DNA of 40,007 nucleotides. Source: a virus. The notes under the pieces are model-generated. The model made no database searches and had not been told where the DNA came from. It saw only the letters and a list, made by a program, of their open reading frames with translations. The stretch lies in IMG/VR virus record IMGVR_UViG_3300002835_000439, positions 1 through 40,007 of that record. One strand, written 5' to 3'. Both the position numbers and the translations under genes were made by a program. Shown one piece after another: positions 7,266-15,299 of the stretch. The first letter of the stretch is position 1; each line of letters begins with the position of its first letter.

Positions 7266-8720
7266 TTAAACTAATGTTAATAAGTTACCAGAACCTCCAT
7301 CAATAGTTACGTTAAATTTAACATATTGAGTTTCTGGGTGGAATCCAGCGTCAACTAATGCGAATCTAGATTTAACAGCAACTTTAGGAGCCATAGTTCC
7401 TTCAGCGATTGTTTGTACTGATTCAGCCATTAAGTAAGGCATGAATACGATACCAGGTCCGTTACCATCTCCTTTTCTACCAACTGCGATTGAATAATCA
7501 TTCCAGTCCATTGTAGGGTCAGTATAAACGTTAACTCCAGCTACAGATCCTAATGGGTAGATAGCTCCAGCAGCTTGTGCGAAAGTGTTTGCCATTGGGT
7601 TTGCAACGAAACCAGCGATTGATTGTAAAACTGTAGCAGTTTGTGGTCCACATACTGCGAAGTTACCAGCTCCTCTTCTACCTCTGTTAGCAATTAAGTT
7701 AGCAGCAGCTAAAATTTGAGAAAGGATTCTTCTGTGTAATGAAGGTAAAGTTTCACCACCAACTAAAGATGCAGCTGTAGGTAAATCTAAGTCAAAACCA
7801 TTAGCACCAAATGCTTTAGTAACGTTAGTAGCACCTAAAGTTCTGATTCTTCCTAAGATGTATTGGTTAATACCTTGAGTTAATTCATTAGTTAAAACAG
7901 CTTCAACTTGAGCAACAGCGTCAACTCCGAATTGTTTTAAATCTTGAACTTGTTCTCTTGTAACGGCAGCAGCAACTTGGAAAGTTTCAGCTGAAACGCT
8001 TTTAGAGAATAAAGATAGACCCATTAATTTGTCTGGAGTTTGTTCACCAGCTTCTCTTGAGAATGGGTTACCATTTTCGTCAGCAGCTACAAATCCTTTA
8101 ATGTGATCTTCTAAAGCTTTTACTAATTCAACTTTAGTTTCAGCAGTAAATAAGTCAGCAACTGTTCTACCAGCTGAAGCGTTTACGTAAGCTTCACCAG
8201 CATCGTTGATTTTGTAGATGCTTAATCCATCGATACGAGATGTACCAACTAATACAGCACCAGCTTGAGTACCTGCAGTACCACCGTCAAGATCAGATAA
8301 AGTACCGTCAGTTTTTACGTAAGTTGGAGTAGTAGAACCAGCTACTTTACCACCTTCGTAAACGAAATCTAAGTAAGATAATAATCCCATTGGACCAGCC
8401 ATAGGAACTACTGGTACTAAGTCAAGACCGATAGTTTGAGCAGCAACTTGCATTGCTAATGGTAATAATGATGGAGCTTTGTCTCCAGAACCTCTTTGAG
8501 CACCAAATGATTGAGCTGTGTTAGGTAAAACTGTAGCACCCATACCAAAGATATTACCTGCAGTACCTAAAGCCATTGTAGATGCATCTTCGTATAATTT
8601 GTGGTTATGACAGTATTCTGACATCCAAGCTAATTTGCTTGCGTCGTTGATACCTGTCGCAGATTCGATAATCGGAGACCACGTTGCTCTGATTTCTGAT
8701 TCATTGATTAAATTTGCCAT
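7266..8720 (-). CDS. 23: Major capsid protein, gp23-like
   Basis: 484 residues beginning MANLINESEIRATW. Position, size (T4 gp23 is 521 aa), glycine/alanine-rich composition and the segment order (short N-terminal region, then MGLLSYLDFVYEGGK, EQVQDLKQFGVDAVAQ, NLIANRGRRGAGNF, CGPQTATVLQS and PYLMAESVQTIAEG) match the T4-type HK97-fold capsid family. In T4 the propeptide is removed by gp21; here an N-terminal propeptide is plausible (possible sites LINE and KLYE), but its end is not certain. It follows the protease/scaffold gene as in T4 (21-22-23). It has a roughly 110-nt leader with a strong A-rich start context (AACAAAAATGGCA) and its own terminator, which fits very high expression. Confidence 0.92.
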   Translation of the reverse strand: MANLINESEIRATWSPIIESATGINDASKLAWMSEYCHNHKLYEDASTMALGTAGNIFGMGATVLPNTAQSFGAQRGSGDKAPSLLPLAMQVAAQTIGLDLVPVVPMAGPMGLLSYLDFVYEGGKVAGSTTPTYVKTDGTLSDLDGGTAGTQAGAVLVGTSRIDGLSIYKINDAGEAYVNASAGRTVADLFTAETKVELVKALEDHIKGFVAADENGNPFSREAGEQTPDKLMGLSLFSKSVSAETFQVAAAVTREQVQDLKQFGVDAVAQVEAVLTNELTQGINQYILGRIRTLGATNVTKAFGANGFDLDLPTAASLVGGETLPSLHRRILSQILAAANLIANRGRRGAGNFAVCGPQTATVLQSIAGFVANPMANTFAQAAGAIYPLGSVAGVNVYTDPTMDWNDYSIAVGRKGDGNGPGIVFMPYLMAESVQTIAEGTMAPKVAVKSRFALVDAGFHPETQYVKFNVTIDGGSGNLLTLV

Positions 8721-8772
8721 TTTTGTTATTTTATTTTTTTAATGGTTTTATTGTTTCGTATTTTACGAGTTT

Positions 8773-8813
8773 TCGATATAATTTCAGTTTTTTGCTTCTT
8801 AACTGAGCATCGA
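8773..8813 (-). other. Stem-loop in the capsid gene 5' leader
   Basis: Between the candidate promoter at 8831-8840 and the capsid start, the leader can form an outer TCGAT/ATCGA stem (8813-8809 with 8777-8773) and an inner CAGTT/AACTG stem (8805-8801 with 8789-8785). It could stabilise or regulate the capsid mRNA. Only base complementarity is seen. Confidence 0.4.
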
Positions 8814-8830
8814 ATATGTTTTAATAGTAT

Positions 8831-8840
8831 TATATATCTT
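8831..8840 (-). promoter_or_regulatory. Candidate late promoter of the capsid gene, GATATATAAT
   Basis: An exact motif copy in the 169-nt gap between the scaffold and capsid genes, 110 nt upstream of the capsid start. The gap otherwise holds AT-rich sequence, an A/T palindrome near 8853-8873 and the leader stem-loop. Confidence 0.55.
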
Positions 8841-8889
8841 TATTATTTAGTTGAAAAAATGATTTTTTCAAAAAAACACAAAATAATGA

Positions 8890-10233
8890 TTATTTTTTAA
8901 ATCTTTTTGCAATTTCTGCTCCGATTTCAGTAACATCGTATCCTAAAGTTTTAACTTCTTCAACAACTGCTTCATTTACCATAGCGATTTTTTCCATTAC
9001 TGGAGCAGTTTCTCTAAGGTCTCTTGTTTGCCAGAAGTTTGCAACTTGGTAAGAAGTTTCTAATCTATGCATTTTTGATTGTGCAATGATTTGGTTTTTC
9101 TTTGCTTCAGATAATTTAGTCCAAGTTTCATGATATTCGCTTGGCATCATTGAAATAACTGCAAGTGTAGTTTCGTTTGCAGGTACAGCTCCCATTAATG
9201 AATTAGCCCATAATCCTAAGATTTGTCCTTCAGTTAGGTAACCTTTTCCTTCAACTGCGCTTACAACTTTAGATTTTTCTTCAGATGTTAAAGCGTTAAA
9301 TTCATTTACTTTTTCTTCAGAGATAAATTTAATGAATGATGGTCCTTCGTTTTTCTTAGCGTTAACTTTTTCAACGATAGCTTCTAATTTAGAAGCAATT
9401 GAATTTTTGTAAGCTTCCATTGCATCAACGTCTTTACCAGCAGCATCTCCAGAACCTTTAAGTTCTAAATCTCCTTCTTTGTCTTCAACTTTTTCAGCAT
9501 CATATTTTTTACCATCAGCATCAACTACATCTGGAGAAACATCTTTAGTTTCATCTTTAATATCTTCAGCTGGTAAACCTGCATCAGTTCCGTCGTTTGC
9601 TTCTTTAATTTCTTCGCCAGCAGCATCTCCAGAACCTTTAAGTTCTAAGTCTCCTTCTTTGTCTTCAACTTTTTCAGCATCGTAAGTTTTACCATCAGCA
9701 TCAACTACTGCAGGAGAAACATCTTTAGTTCCATCTTCAATATCTTCAGCTGGGATTCCTGCTTCGTCTTCTAATAATAAGTTAGAGTTAACAGTTTCTG
9801 CAACATATTCAGCATATTCAGTTACTTTCTCTAAGTTCTCTCTTAAATATTCAGTATATTTAATTAAGTTCTCATAAGAAGTAGAACCTTCATTATAAGA
9901 TTCAGCTAAATAGTTAGTGTAATTTTTGATAGCATCAACGCTTTCTGCGATATGCTCAGAATATTGAATACCTTGATCCAATTTAACCGCAAGGTTTTCT
10001 GAGTATTGAATACCTTGGTCCGCTTTTTCAGCGATGTGTTCTGAATATTTGATTGATTCGTCTAATTTTTTAGCTAAATAATCAGTATATTCTTTTAATG
10101 TTTCTAATTGAGAACTAGTTGACTCTGATTCTGTTAAAGAATTCATACCTTCTTTAATAGATTTGATTTCTTCAGAAAGATATTTAGAGTATTTATTAAA
10201 ATCCTCAACCGTAATAAATTTTGACTCTGCCAT
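8890..10233 (-). CDS. 22: Possible internally initiated scaffold protein (nested in the protease gene)
   Basis: The codon for Met197 of the fusion (ATG at 10233, peptide MAESKFITVEDFNKYSKYLS) lies exactly at the protease/scaffold junction. Its context ACAAAAATGGCA is nearly identical to that before the capsid start (8720) and the uvsX start (22147). Starting here would give a 447-residue scaffold lacking the protease. A nested scaffold of this kind is established for lambda C/Nu3. Here it is an inference from start context and domain boundary only. Confidence 0.45.
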   Translation of the reverse strand: MAESKFITVEDFNKYSKYLSEEIKSIKEGMNSLTESESTSSQLETLKEYTDYLAKKLDESIKYSEHIAEKADQGIQYSENLAVKLDQGIQYSEHIAESVDAIKNYTNYLAESYNEGSTSYENLIKYTEYLRENLEKVTEYAEYVAETVNSNLLLEDEAGIPAEDIEDGTKDVSPAVVDADGKTYDAEKVEDKEGDLELKGSGDAAGEEIKEANDGTDAGLPAEDIKDETKDVSPDVVDADGKKYDAEKVEDKEGDLELKGSGDAAGKDVDAMEAYKNSIASKLEAIVEKVNAKKNEGPSFIKFISEEKVNEFNALTSEEKSKVVSAVEGKGYLTEGQILGLWANSLMGAVPANETTLAVISMMPSEYHETWTKLSEAKKNQIIAQSKMHRLETSYQVANFWQTRDLRETAPVMEKIAMVNEAVVEEVKTLGYDVTEIGAEIAKRFKK

Positions 10234-10821
10234 TTTTGTTTCGTTTATATTTTCGATTGTTTGTTTTTCATCTGTATTATTTATCTCGTAAATAAATAAG
10301 TCATTTCCTTCATTAACAAATCCATAAGATTCATTAACTCTTTTTAATTCAGCATTTTCAAACCCTGGGTCTGCTACTAAATCATAAGTAAATAATTGTT
10401 TGATTTTTACAGTTCCATTGGATTCAACTGCTCCAGCTGCTCTACTTGAAATTTGTAAGGGAACTCCAGCATCAACAAGAGCCTTTGCCTGTCTTCCTGC
10501 GTCTGTATCTAATAATCTAATACGTCCTTTAACTTGTTTAGTTGCTGTGTCATACGTAAGTTCTTCAATAATGTGTGAAACATTTTTCAAAGAAACATCA
10601 AAAGTTTGTGGGTGATCTAATTCACCTAAAAGTTTTGACGATTTAATTTTTGCTTGTAGAGCTTCAATCTGAGGTAAATACTCAGATTCAGTATAGATTC
10701 GGTTATTACGATTTTTCTTATCGATTTCTCCAAAGATACCTTCTAGAACATAAGTCCCACCTTCCTGTTTAAACTCTAACTCTGTAGATGATCTTTCTAG
10801 GATCAGTAAGTTTTTAGTCAT
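8890..10821 (-). CDS. 21: Fused prohead protease (gp21-like) and scaffold (gp22-like)
   Basis: 643 residues. Residues 1-165 match T4 gp21 prohead protease: YVLEGIFGEIDKKNRNNRIY, LGELDHP with the catalytic His at 70, ISSRAAG with the catalytic Ser at 125/126, and YDLVADPGF. T4 gp21 ends shortly after this (212 aa), but here the frame continues for over 400 residues. A repetitive coiled coil comes first (about 205-345, repeats like YSEHIAEKADQGIQ), then a duplicated acidic 60-residue unit (about 355-465), then a helical C-terminal domain. This continuation occupies the place of the separate T4 scaffold gene 22. A FVNE-G site at 168-172 between the domains resembles the capsid-targeting cleavage site, so self-cleavage there is plausible. 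An internal start at 10233 may yield scaffold alone. Confidence 0.85.
   Translation of the reverse strand: MTKNLLILERSSTELEFKQEGGTYVLEGIFGEIDKKNRNNRIYTESEYLPQIEALQAKIKSSKLLGELDHPQTFDVSLKNVSHIIEELTYDTATKQVKGRIRLLDTDAGRQAKALVDAGVPLQISSRAAGAVESNGTVKIKQLFTYDLVADPGFENAELKRVNESYGFVNEGNDLFIYEINNTDEKQTIENINETKMAESKFITVEDFNKYSKYLSEEIKSIKEGMNSLTESESTSSQLETLKEYTDYLAKKLDESIKYSEHIAEKADQGIQYSENLAVKLDQGIQYSEHIAESVDAIKNYTNYLAESYNEGSTSYENLIKYTEYLRENLEKVTEYAEYVAETVNSNLLLEDEAGIPAEDIEDGTKDVSPAVVDADGKTYDAEKVEDKEGDLELKGSGDAAGEEIKEANDGTDAGLPAEDIKDETKDVSPDVVDADGKKYDAEKVEDKEGDLELKGSGDAAGKDVDAMEAYKNSIASKLEAIVEKVNAKKNEGPSFIKFISEEKVNEFNALTSEEKSKVVSAVEGKGYLTEGQILGLWANSLMGAVPANETTLAVISMMPSEYHETWTKLSEAKKNQIIAQSKMHRLETSYQVANFWQTRDLRETAPVMEKIAMVNEAVVEEVKTLGYDVTEIGAEIAKRFKK
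9437..9760. repeat. 180-bp in-frame tandem duplication in the scaffold region
   Basis: Copies at about 9437-9580 and 9617-9760 are offset by exactly 180 bp and nearly identical. Each encodes a 60-residue acidic unit containing DVSP-VVDADGK and YDAEKVEDKEGDLELKGSGD. The few differences suggest a fairly recent duplication. Confidence 0.9.
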
Positions 10822-10844
10822 AATTATTATTTTATTATATTTCT

Positions 10845-10854
10845 ATTATATATC
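10845..10854 (-). promoter_or_regulatory. Candidate late promoter of the protease/scaffold gene, GATATATAAT
   Basis: An exact motif copy 24 nt upstream of the start. The surrounding block from GGATATATAATAG to AAATATAATA is repeated almost exactly at 27746-27766 upstream of the ATP-grasp gene. Confidence 0.55.
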
Positions 10855-10890
10855 CAGTTAATTTTATTGGATTTTTAAAATTTTTAAAGA

Positions 10891-11241
10891 TTATAAGCCT
10901 GCTAATGGATCTTCTTCTCCACCTTCTGCTTCTTTTTCAGCCTCTTTTTCAGCCTCTTTTTCTTTTTGAGCCTGTTCTTCTCTATAATCATTAAAAAATT
11001 TAACTAGAGTAAATATATCCTCTTCAGTAAACGCAGTGTTTCCGTATGCTTCATAGAAATATTCTTTAAATTCTTTTTCACTCTTACTTGACATAATAGC
11101 ACCTAAGATTTCAGTTGATTTAATTTCTTTTCCTGAATCTAGTGTAACATCATCTACTATTACTTTAGAATCTTCACCTGCTTCGATTGCATCTTCTTGC
11201 AACGAACCCGTAAACTCTTCAAATGTTTTAATTATTCTCAT
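10891..11241 (-). CDS. Acidic prohead core protein (gp67/gp68 position), tagged N-terminus
   Basis: 116 residues. MRIIKTFEEF-TGSLQED resembles the capsid-targeting tag found on other proteins here. The body is helical and acidic (EEDIFTLVKFFNDYREEQA) and ends in a run of KEAEKEAEGGEED. It lies between the portal and the protease/scaffold genes, exactly where T4 carries the small prohead core genes 67 and 68. A core or assembly role, with cleavage by the adjacent protease, is inferred from position, size, charge and tag. Direct sequence similarity to T4 gp67/gp68 is not demonstrated. Confidence 0.65.
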   Translation of the reverse strand: MRIIKTFEEFTGSLQEDAIEAGEDSKVIVDDVTLDSGKEIKSTEILGAIMSSKSEKEFKEYFYEAYGNTAFTEEDIFTLVKFFNDYREEQAQKEKEAEKEAEKEAEGGEEDPLAGL

Positions 11242-11264
11242 TTTATTTTTTTATTTATTTTTAA

Positions 11265-12872
11265 TTACATTCCTCCCATTCCCATCGCCATTGGATCTTC
11301 GACCTCTGGTTCTTCAGCTTTTTTCGCAGCATTTCTTGCTTTATAAGCTTCATTTGCTGCTTTATCATCTGGAGAAAGTTTAAGGTATCTATCAACTAAA
11401 AAGTCCATATCAAAATATGGAGTTTCTTCCATTGTCATAGGGTCAGTTTTAACCAATGAATCTTTCATTGTACTAATAAAATCAAGTCTTTTACCCATAA
11501 TTTCCATTTGCTTTAATTCAGCAAACATATTTTCTTCATTAAATCTTAATGCAATTTGGGTTCTAAACCCAGCATCTTCTTTAAATTCAGGAAATTTAAG
11601 ACACATTTGTAACCATAATGGTTTAACTAATATCTCTTGGAATGAACTACGTAAACGATTAATGAATTTTGCGAATTTGATTTCATCTCTAATCATTCCA
11701 TCAGCTTCCATTGCAAAATCTCCGCCACCATCTTCATACATAAATCTAGAGTATGGGATTTTTGAAACTGCTTTAAGTTTATCTGAGAAATATTTTAATG
11801 ATTCTGTGTCGCTTAATTCTGGACCATCTCCACCAAGAGTTTCAATCTCTGGTTGTTCTCCGTCCTTACTAGGTAACCAATATTCTTTGTTAAATTGTAA
11901 CATTGGTTTTCCGTTCGTTGTAAGAGAAGCACTGTCCCAATCAAAATCAACAACCTCTTTATAGTTACTCATTAATTGAGAAAGCGATTGTTTTGCTCTT
12001 GTTTTAGATTTACCTCCAACTGGAATAATAAATTTCATTCTATAAGAAGAGTTAGTAACAGCCCAAATAACTCTGGTATGCTCCATAATTCTCATTAAAT
12101 TAAATGAACGGATTAATCTTTCAAGGTAAGAAACCCTTGACGCTGTAGTAATTGAACTATATGAAATGTATACAATTTGAGAATCGTATAATTTTCTTTC
12201 TTTTAATGGATCATCTTTAAACTGAATCCATACTTTTTTACCATCTTCATGGTTATATCCTGGTACTAATGTAACTGGATCAATTTCCTTGAAACCAATA
12301 ATTTCTGTCATTTCGGGATTGTAAATAATCTCAAATGATAGATAACCATCAATCAACCATTTTCTAAAGAAATACCATGCAGATTGATCCATGTTAAAAC
12401 CAAAGTACTGGTAAATATCTCTATATGCTTTATTAAGATATTTTTGAACATCTTCGGAAACTTCCATTCCAATAATTTCTGGATTGGCTATAAAGTTTTT
12501 ATTATCGAATACAATTGATTCATCACATAAAATATCTAGAATGTCTTCGATCTCATCATGTTGAGAAAATGATCGTAGCTCATCTCTTTTACCTTTATAA
12601 TTTTGGTCAAAGAATGGAATATTTTTACGCATTGTGGTGTCAGCCATCGAAAGAGCTGCGAATGCACCATACATATCATCATTGTCCAATCCTAGTGGAT
12701 TCATTTGGCCATAACCAACTAAATCTTCTACTGGACCGATTGCTTGAGATTGTCTAAGCACCAAATCATCATAATACATACCGAAAGAAGATAACTTCTT
12801 CAGAGTGTCGCTTAAGACAAATGGTTTTTTTCCAGTGCTCAATGGACCATTTCTTTGTACAAATCCTGCCAT
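11265..12872 (-). CDS. 20: Portal vertex protein, gp20-like
   Basis: 535 residues (T4 gp20 is 524). The segment DEIKFAKFINRLRSSFQEIL closely matches a hallmark of T4-type portals (DELKFAKFIRRLR). Other family features are IEDILDILCDESIVFD, RKWLIDGYLSFEIIYNP followed by FKEIDPVTLVPGY, and YRMKFIIPVGGKSKTRAKQ. The C-terminus is acidic and methionine/glycine-rich. The portal is the dodecameric ring that starts prohead assembly and through which DNA is packaged. It follows the gp2-like gene and precedes the core and protease genes, matching T4 head order. A GAATATATAAC motif lies 22 nt upstream. Confidence 0.92.
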   Translation of the reverse strand: MAGFVQRNGPLSTGKKPFVLSDTLKKLSSFGMYYDDLVLRQSQAIGPVEDLVGYGQMNPLGLDNDDMYGAFAALSMADTTMRKNIPFFDQNYKGKRDELRSFSQHDEIEDILDILCDESIVFDNKNFIANPEIIGMEVSEDVQKYLNKAYRDIYQYFGFNMDQSAWYFFRKWLIDGYLSFEIIYNPEMTEIIGFKEIDPVTLVPGYNHEDGKKVWIQFKDDPLKERKLYDSQIVYISYSSITTASRVSYLERLIRSFNLMRIMEHTRVIWAVTNSSYRMKFIIPVGGKSKTRAKQSLSQLMSNYKEVVDFDWDSASLTTNGKPMLQFNKEYWLPSKDGEQPEIETLGGDGPELSDTESLKYFSDKLKAVSKIPYSRFMYEDGGGDFAMEADGMIRDEIKFAKFINRLRSSFQEILVKPLWLQMCLKFPEFKEDAGFRTQIALRFNEENMFAELKQMEIMGKRLDFISTMKDSLVKTDPMTMEETPYFDMDFLVDRYLKLSPDDKAANEAYKARNAAKKAEEPEVEDPMAMGMGGM

Positions 12873-12893
12873 TATATTATTATATTAATTTTA

Positions 12894-12904
12894 GTTATAT
12901 ATTC
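12894..12904 (-). promoter_or_regulatory. Candidate late promoter variant, GAATATATAAC
   Basis: Minus-strand variant of the GATATATAAT motif, 22 nt upstream of the portal start and overlapping the end of the preceding gene. Confidence 0.4.
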
Positions 12905-13530
12905 TTTTTTAAATAGTCGTTAAACATAAGTCTAATTTTCATTACAGTGGTTCCATGGAATTCCATAAAATCACATATTGCGATTTCTGGCCATTTTGAA
13001 TAACTTACTACTGCCTGATTTTTTTTTCTAGATGGTATATATTGTCTAAGTGCAAAATCATAACCGAATTTTTCAAGGTATTTTTTCATACCCTTATATG
13101 TTATTTTAAGAGGTTTTTCAGTTAATGCGTCATTTGCACCTTCTGGTTTGATTCCAAGAATTTCAAAAATGATATTTGATTCTTCTTTTTTAACCTTTAT
13201 ATTCATTCTTGTAAATAGTTCATCAAGGAATCTTTCTTTAAATTCGACTGGAAGCAGGTTTAAATTAACTCCAAAATCATTACCTCCATCCTGTTCAATT
13301 GCCAAAACAACAGGGTGTTCATCAAACCATGGAAGTTGTTTTGCGTATTTTGGAGAATATTCAAAAACATATATTTTTCCAGCTTCAAATCTACTTCGAG
13401 TTGATTGTGCTTCAGATACTTTTTTAGATTTGATTCCTTCTTGAAACCAATCCATGGTTGCTTTAGAGGCTTTTATCTTACCTCCAAATTCCTTAGTTAA
13501 TTCAGCTATCCTTTGTTTAACGTAACCCAT
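12895..13530 (-). CDS. Conserved T4-like phage protein, possibly gp2-like (DNA end protection)
   Basis: 211 residues. The stretch YVFEYSPKYAKQLPWFDEHP, followed by VVLAIEQDGGNDFGVNLNLLP and ERFLDEL, resembles a family I recall from T4-like cyanophages (Y-x-P-K-x-x-x-x-L-P-x-x-D-x-x-P with G-x-N-L-x-x-L-P). It overlaps the gp4 homologue by 14 nt. T4 gene 2 neighbours gene 4, so a role in finishing the filled head or protecting DNA ends is reasonable. I cannot confirm identity with T4 gp2 from sequence alone. The protein is basic overall with an aromatic core and no membrane segment. Confidence 0.55.
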   Translation of the reverse strand: MGYVKQRIAELTKEFGGKIKASKATMDWFQEGIKSKKVSEAQSTRSRFEAGKIYVFEYSPKYAKQLPWFDEHPVVLAIEQDGGNDFGVNLNLLPVEFKERFLDELFTRMNIKVKKEESNIIFEILGIKPEGANDALTEKPLKITYKGMKKYLEKFGYDFALRQYIPSRKKNQAVVSYSKWPEIAICDFMEFHGTTVMKIRLMFNDYLKKNI

Positions 13531-14005
13531 TTTTAATTGTATCTTCTGTTAGAACTATAAATTTCCAACATCTGCTAGCCGCATATTCTTTGGCTGCATT
13601 ATATTTATCCATGTTTTTTACATATTGCTCGGCAAGAAACTTATAAGATTCTAAAGCTTTTTTAGACATCTTAGTTGGTGGTTGTGGTTTTTGAATTTGG
13701 GCCTTTGGTTTAATTTCTGCCAAAAACTCTTCAGTCGAACCGTCTTGCTTTAATATTTTAAAATAAAAATCTGGATGGTATGTTCTCTGCTTGTTACCCT
13801 GTCTAGACCAATATTTAATCTCTACAGGCTCGCTAGACCACACTAAAACCTTGTCATTAATATCACACCAAATCATAAACTTGTATTCCCATGAACTCCT
13901 ATAAATAATAGGTGTTGGCCCTGCATACTTTTGAGGGTTTTTAGGATTAAAATAACCTTGATTAAATCCTGAGTTTTTGGTTGGTTTGAGATTTTTTATT
14001 GACAT
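13517..14005 (-). CDS. 4: Head completion protein, gp4 (gp50)-like
   Basis: 162 residues. YFNPKNPQKYAG, IIYRSSWEYKFM, WSSEPVEIKYW, RTYHPDFYFK, EFLAEIKPKAQ and AAKEYAASRCWKFIVLTE reproduce the T4 gp4 / cyanophage gp4 pattern. This has the TnsA-like restriction-endonuclease fold core (E...PDF...EIKP). In T4 the protein is needed to complete DNA-filled heads before tail joining. The start overlaps the gp55 stop by one base (TAATG), so late sigma and head completion are translationally linked. Confidence 0.88.
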   Translation of the reverse strand: MSIKNLKPTKNSGFNQGYFNPKNPQKYAGPTPIIYRSSWEYKFMIWCDINDKVLVWSSEPVEIKYWSRQGNKQRTYHPDFYFKILKQDGSTEEFLAEIKPKAQIQKPQPPTKMSKKALESYKFLAEQYVKNMDKYNAAKEYAASRCWKFIVLTEDTIKNGLR

Positions 14006-14376
14006 TAAATCGAATAGATTCCACCATTATCATCGTCACTTGATGCTCTATTCATAGAGATGGTACCTTTATATTTTTGCGGGTGGATTTTATTCCATCC
14101 TTTTGCATATCCGCGTTTTGCAATTTCTGTGAAGTATGCAAATGCATTTGGATATTCTGGTTTAAATCCTCTCCAATATTTTAAAAGGTCTAATAATGCA
14201 AATTGCAGACAATCTTGTCTATCATCTGGGTTTACGTAAGACATTCTATTAATTGCCCTTTCTGCTAATAGCATTAGCATTTTTTCGGCGGTAGGAGTTA
14301 ACTTGTCTAGATTCTTAGATTCGCTGATTGCGTCATGTAAATCTTTATTGTTTAAATAGTTTTTAGTTTTAGCCAC
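14005..14376 (-). CDS. 55: Late-transcription sigma factor, gp55-like
   Basis: 123 residues starting with GTG at 14376; no in-frame ATG lies upstream before a stop. NYLNNKDLHDAISESKNL aligns with the T4 gp55 N-terminus (YVNNKELLQAI). DRQDCLQFALLDLLKYWRGF and YPNAFAYFTEIAKRGYAKGWNK match the sigma region-2-like core that contacts RNA polymerase and the late -10 element. It is shorter than T4 gp55 (185 aa), and the clamp-binding tail of T4 is not evident. In T4 gp55 reads TATAAATA late promoters. The recurring GATATATAAT motif in this window would be the matching target here. Confidence 0.85.
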   Translation of the reverse strand: MAKTKNYLNNKDLHDAISESKNLDKLTPTAEKMLMLLAERAINRMSYVNPDDRQDCLQFALLDLLKYWRGFKPEYPNAFAYFTEIAKRGYAKGWNKIHPQKYKGTISMNRASSDDDNGGIYSI

Positions 14377-14447
14377 TTTATGTTCTTTAAATTTATACTA
14401 AATTATATAGACGGTTGCCTTTTTGTTTCATCAGGTGTATAAACAAC

Positions 14448-14472
14448 AAAAGGGGCGCTTAGCGACCCTTTT
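14448..14472 (-). terminator. Rho-independent terminator after the gene at 14495
   Basis: Minus strand AAAAGGGTCGC, loop TAA, GCGCCCCTTTT (11 pairs with one mismatch), followed by GTTGTTT. It separates the tail/structural gene from the gp55 gene, which must therefore have its own promoter or depend on read-through. Confidence 0.85.
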
Positions 14473-14494
14473 ATTAAGTATTTTATATCTATTG

Positions 14495-15256
14495 TTATGC
14501 GTTTAACGCAGCAATTTTATCTTCCCAAGTTTTGATTTCTCCGTTGATTAATGATTCAGCTTCTTTAATAGCTACATCATTTCTATCAGCGCCTGATAAA
14601 ACTCCTTTTTGATCTTTTAAGAAAGAGATCATTGACTCATAAGTTGCAATTTTCTCTTCTTTAACAGCTAAATCAGCAGATTCTCCTTCTACCATTTCTT
14701 TTAAGAATGAAAGTGCAGATTCTCCAGTTTCAGCAGTAACGTATTCCGCAGCTTCGTTTGCATTGTTTGCTTTAAAGAATTTTGCAATTTTGTTAGTTTT
14801 GTTAAAACGAGCAACGTATACTTCTTCGTTTAATTTGAATAAATTTACGGTTGTATTGTTTCCTTCGAAAGTTGCAGCAAAATCAAGAGTTACATAATTT
14901 GCTAATAATGTTGGAAGAGATTCGAACAATTCAGCAATTGGTCTCTCATTATATCTTACCATGCCGGCAGAAAGAACGTGAGTTGTAAATGTATTTCCTT
15001 CAATTAATGAAGCGTTGTGTTGGAATTTACCTTCAGCTAAGTTGTAGATAAATTTGCTTGGTCCGTGAAACCATTTAATAGAATCGTTTGAAAATTCAAA
15101 AGATTCAAATGCGTTGATAGCATTAATTAAAGTTGGGTTATTAGTCCCTTCAACTTCTTTAATTTCAGTTTCATTCATTTCGAAAATTCTCCCGTTTACA
15201 TAAAACTGGAATGATTCTTCTAACTTAACGAATGGTGCAAGAATATTAGTTGTCAT
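14495..15256 (-). CDS. Hypothetical phage protein, 253 aa, probable virion component
   Basis: The ATG at 15256 (peptide MTTNILAPFVKLEES) is preferred over the frame start at 15313. It sits 22 nt after an exact GATATATAAT motif, and the extra codons would overlap the gp15-like gene. The N-terminal two-thirds is beta-rich (FQFYVNGRIFEM, SLPTLLANYVTLDF), and the last 70 residues are an acidic helix pair. No family is recognised. Its place among head and tail genes, its own late-type promoter and a strong terminator suggest an abundant late protein. T4 gene order does not name a counterpart. Confidence 0.65.
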   Translation of the reverse strand: MTTNILAPFVKLEESFQFYVNGRIFEMNETEIKEVEGTNNPTLINAINAFESFEFSNDSIKWFHGPSKFIYNLAEGKFQHNASLIEGNTFTTHVLSAGMVRYNERPIAELFESLPTLLANYVTLDFAATFEGNNTTVNLFKLNEEVYVARFNKTNKIAKFFKANNANEAAEYVTAETGESALSFLKEMVEGESADLAVKEEKIATYESMISFLKDQKGVLSGADRNDVAIKEAESLINGEIKTWEDKIAALNA

Positions 15257-15277
15257 ATTATTTAATTTTTTTCTTTT

Positions 15278-15287
15278 ATTATATATC
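15278..15287 (-). promoter_or_regulatory. Candidate late promoter, GATATATAAT
   Basis: An exact motif copy 22 nt upstream of the ATG at 15256. It also helps choose that start. Confidence 0.55.
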
Positions 15288-15299
15288 TTTTTTAATTTA

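Noticed and set aside
8853-8873. A/T-only palindrome as a terminator for the scaffold gene
   Set aside because: The stem is only A-T pairs and is not followed by a T run on the minus strand, so it is too weak to call.
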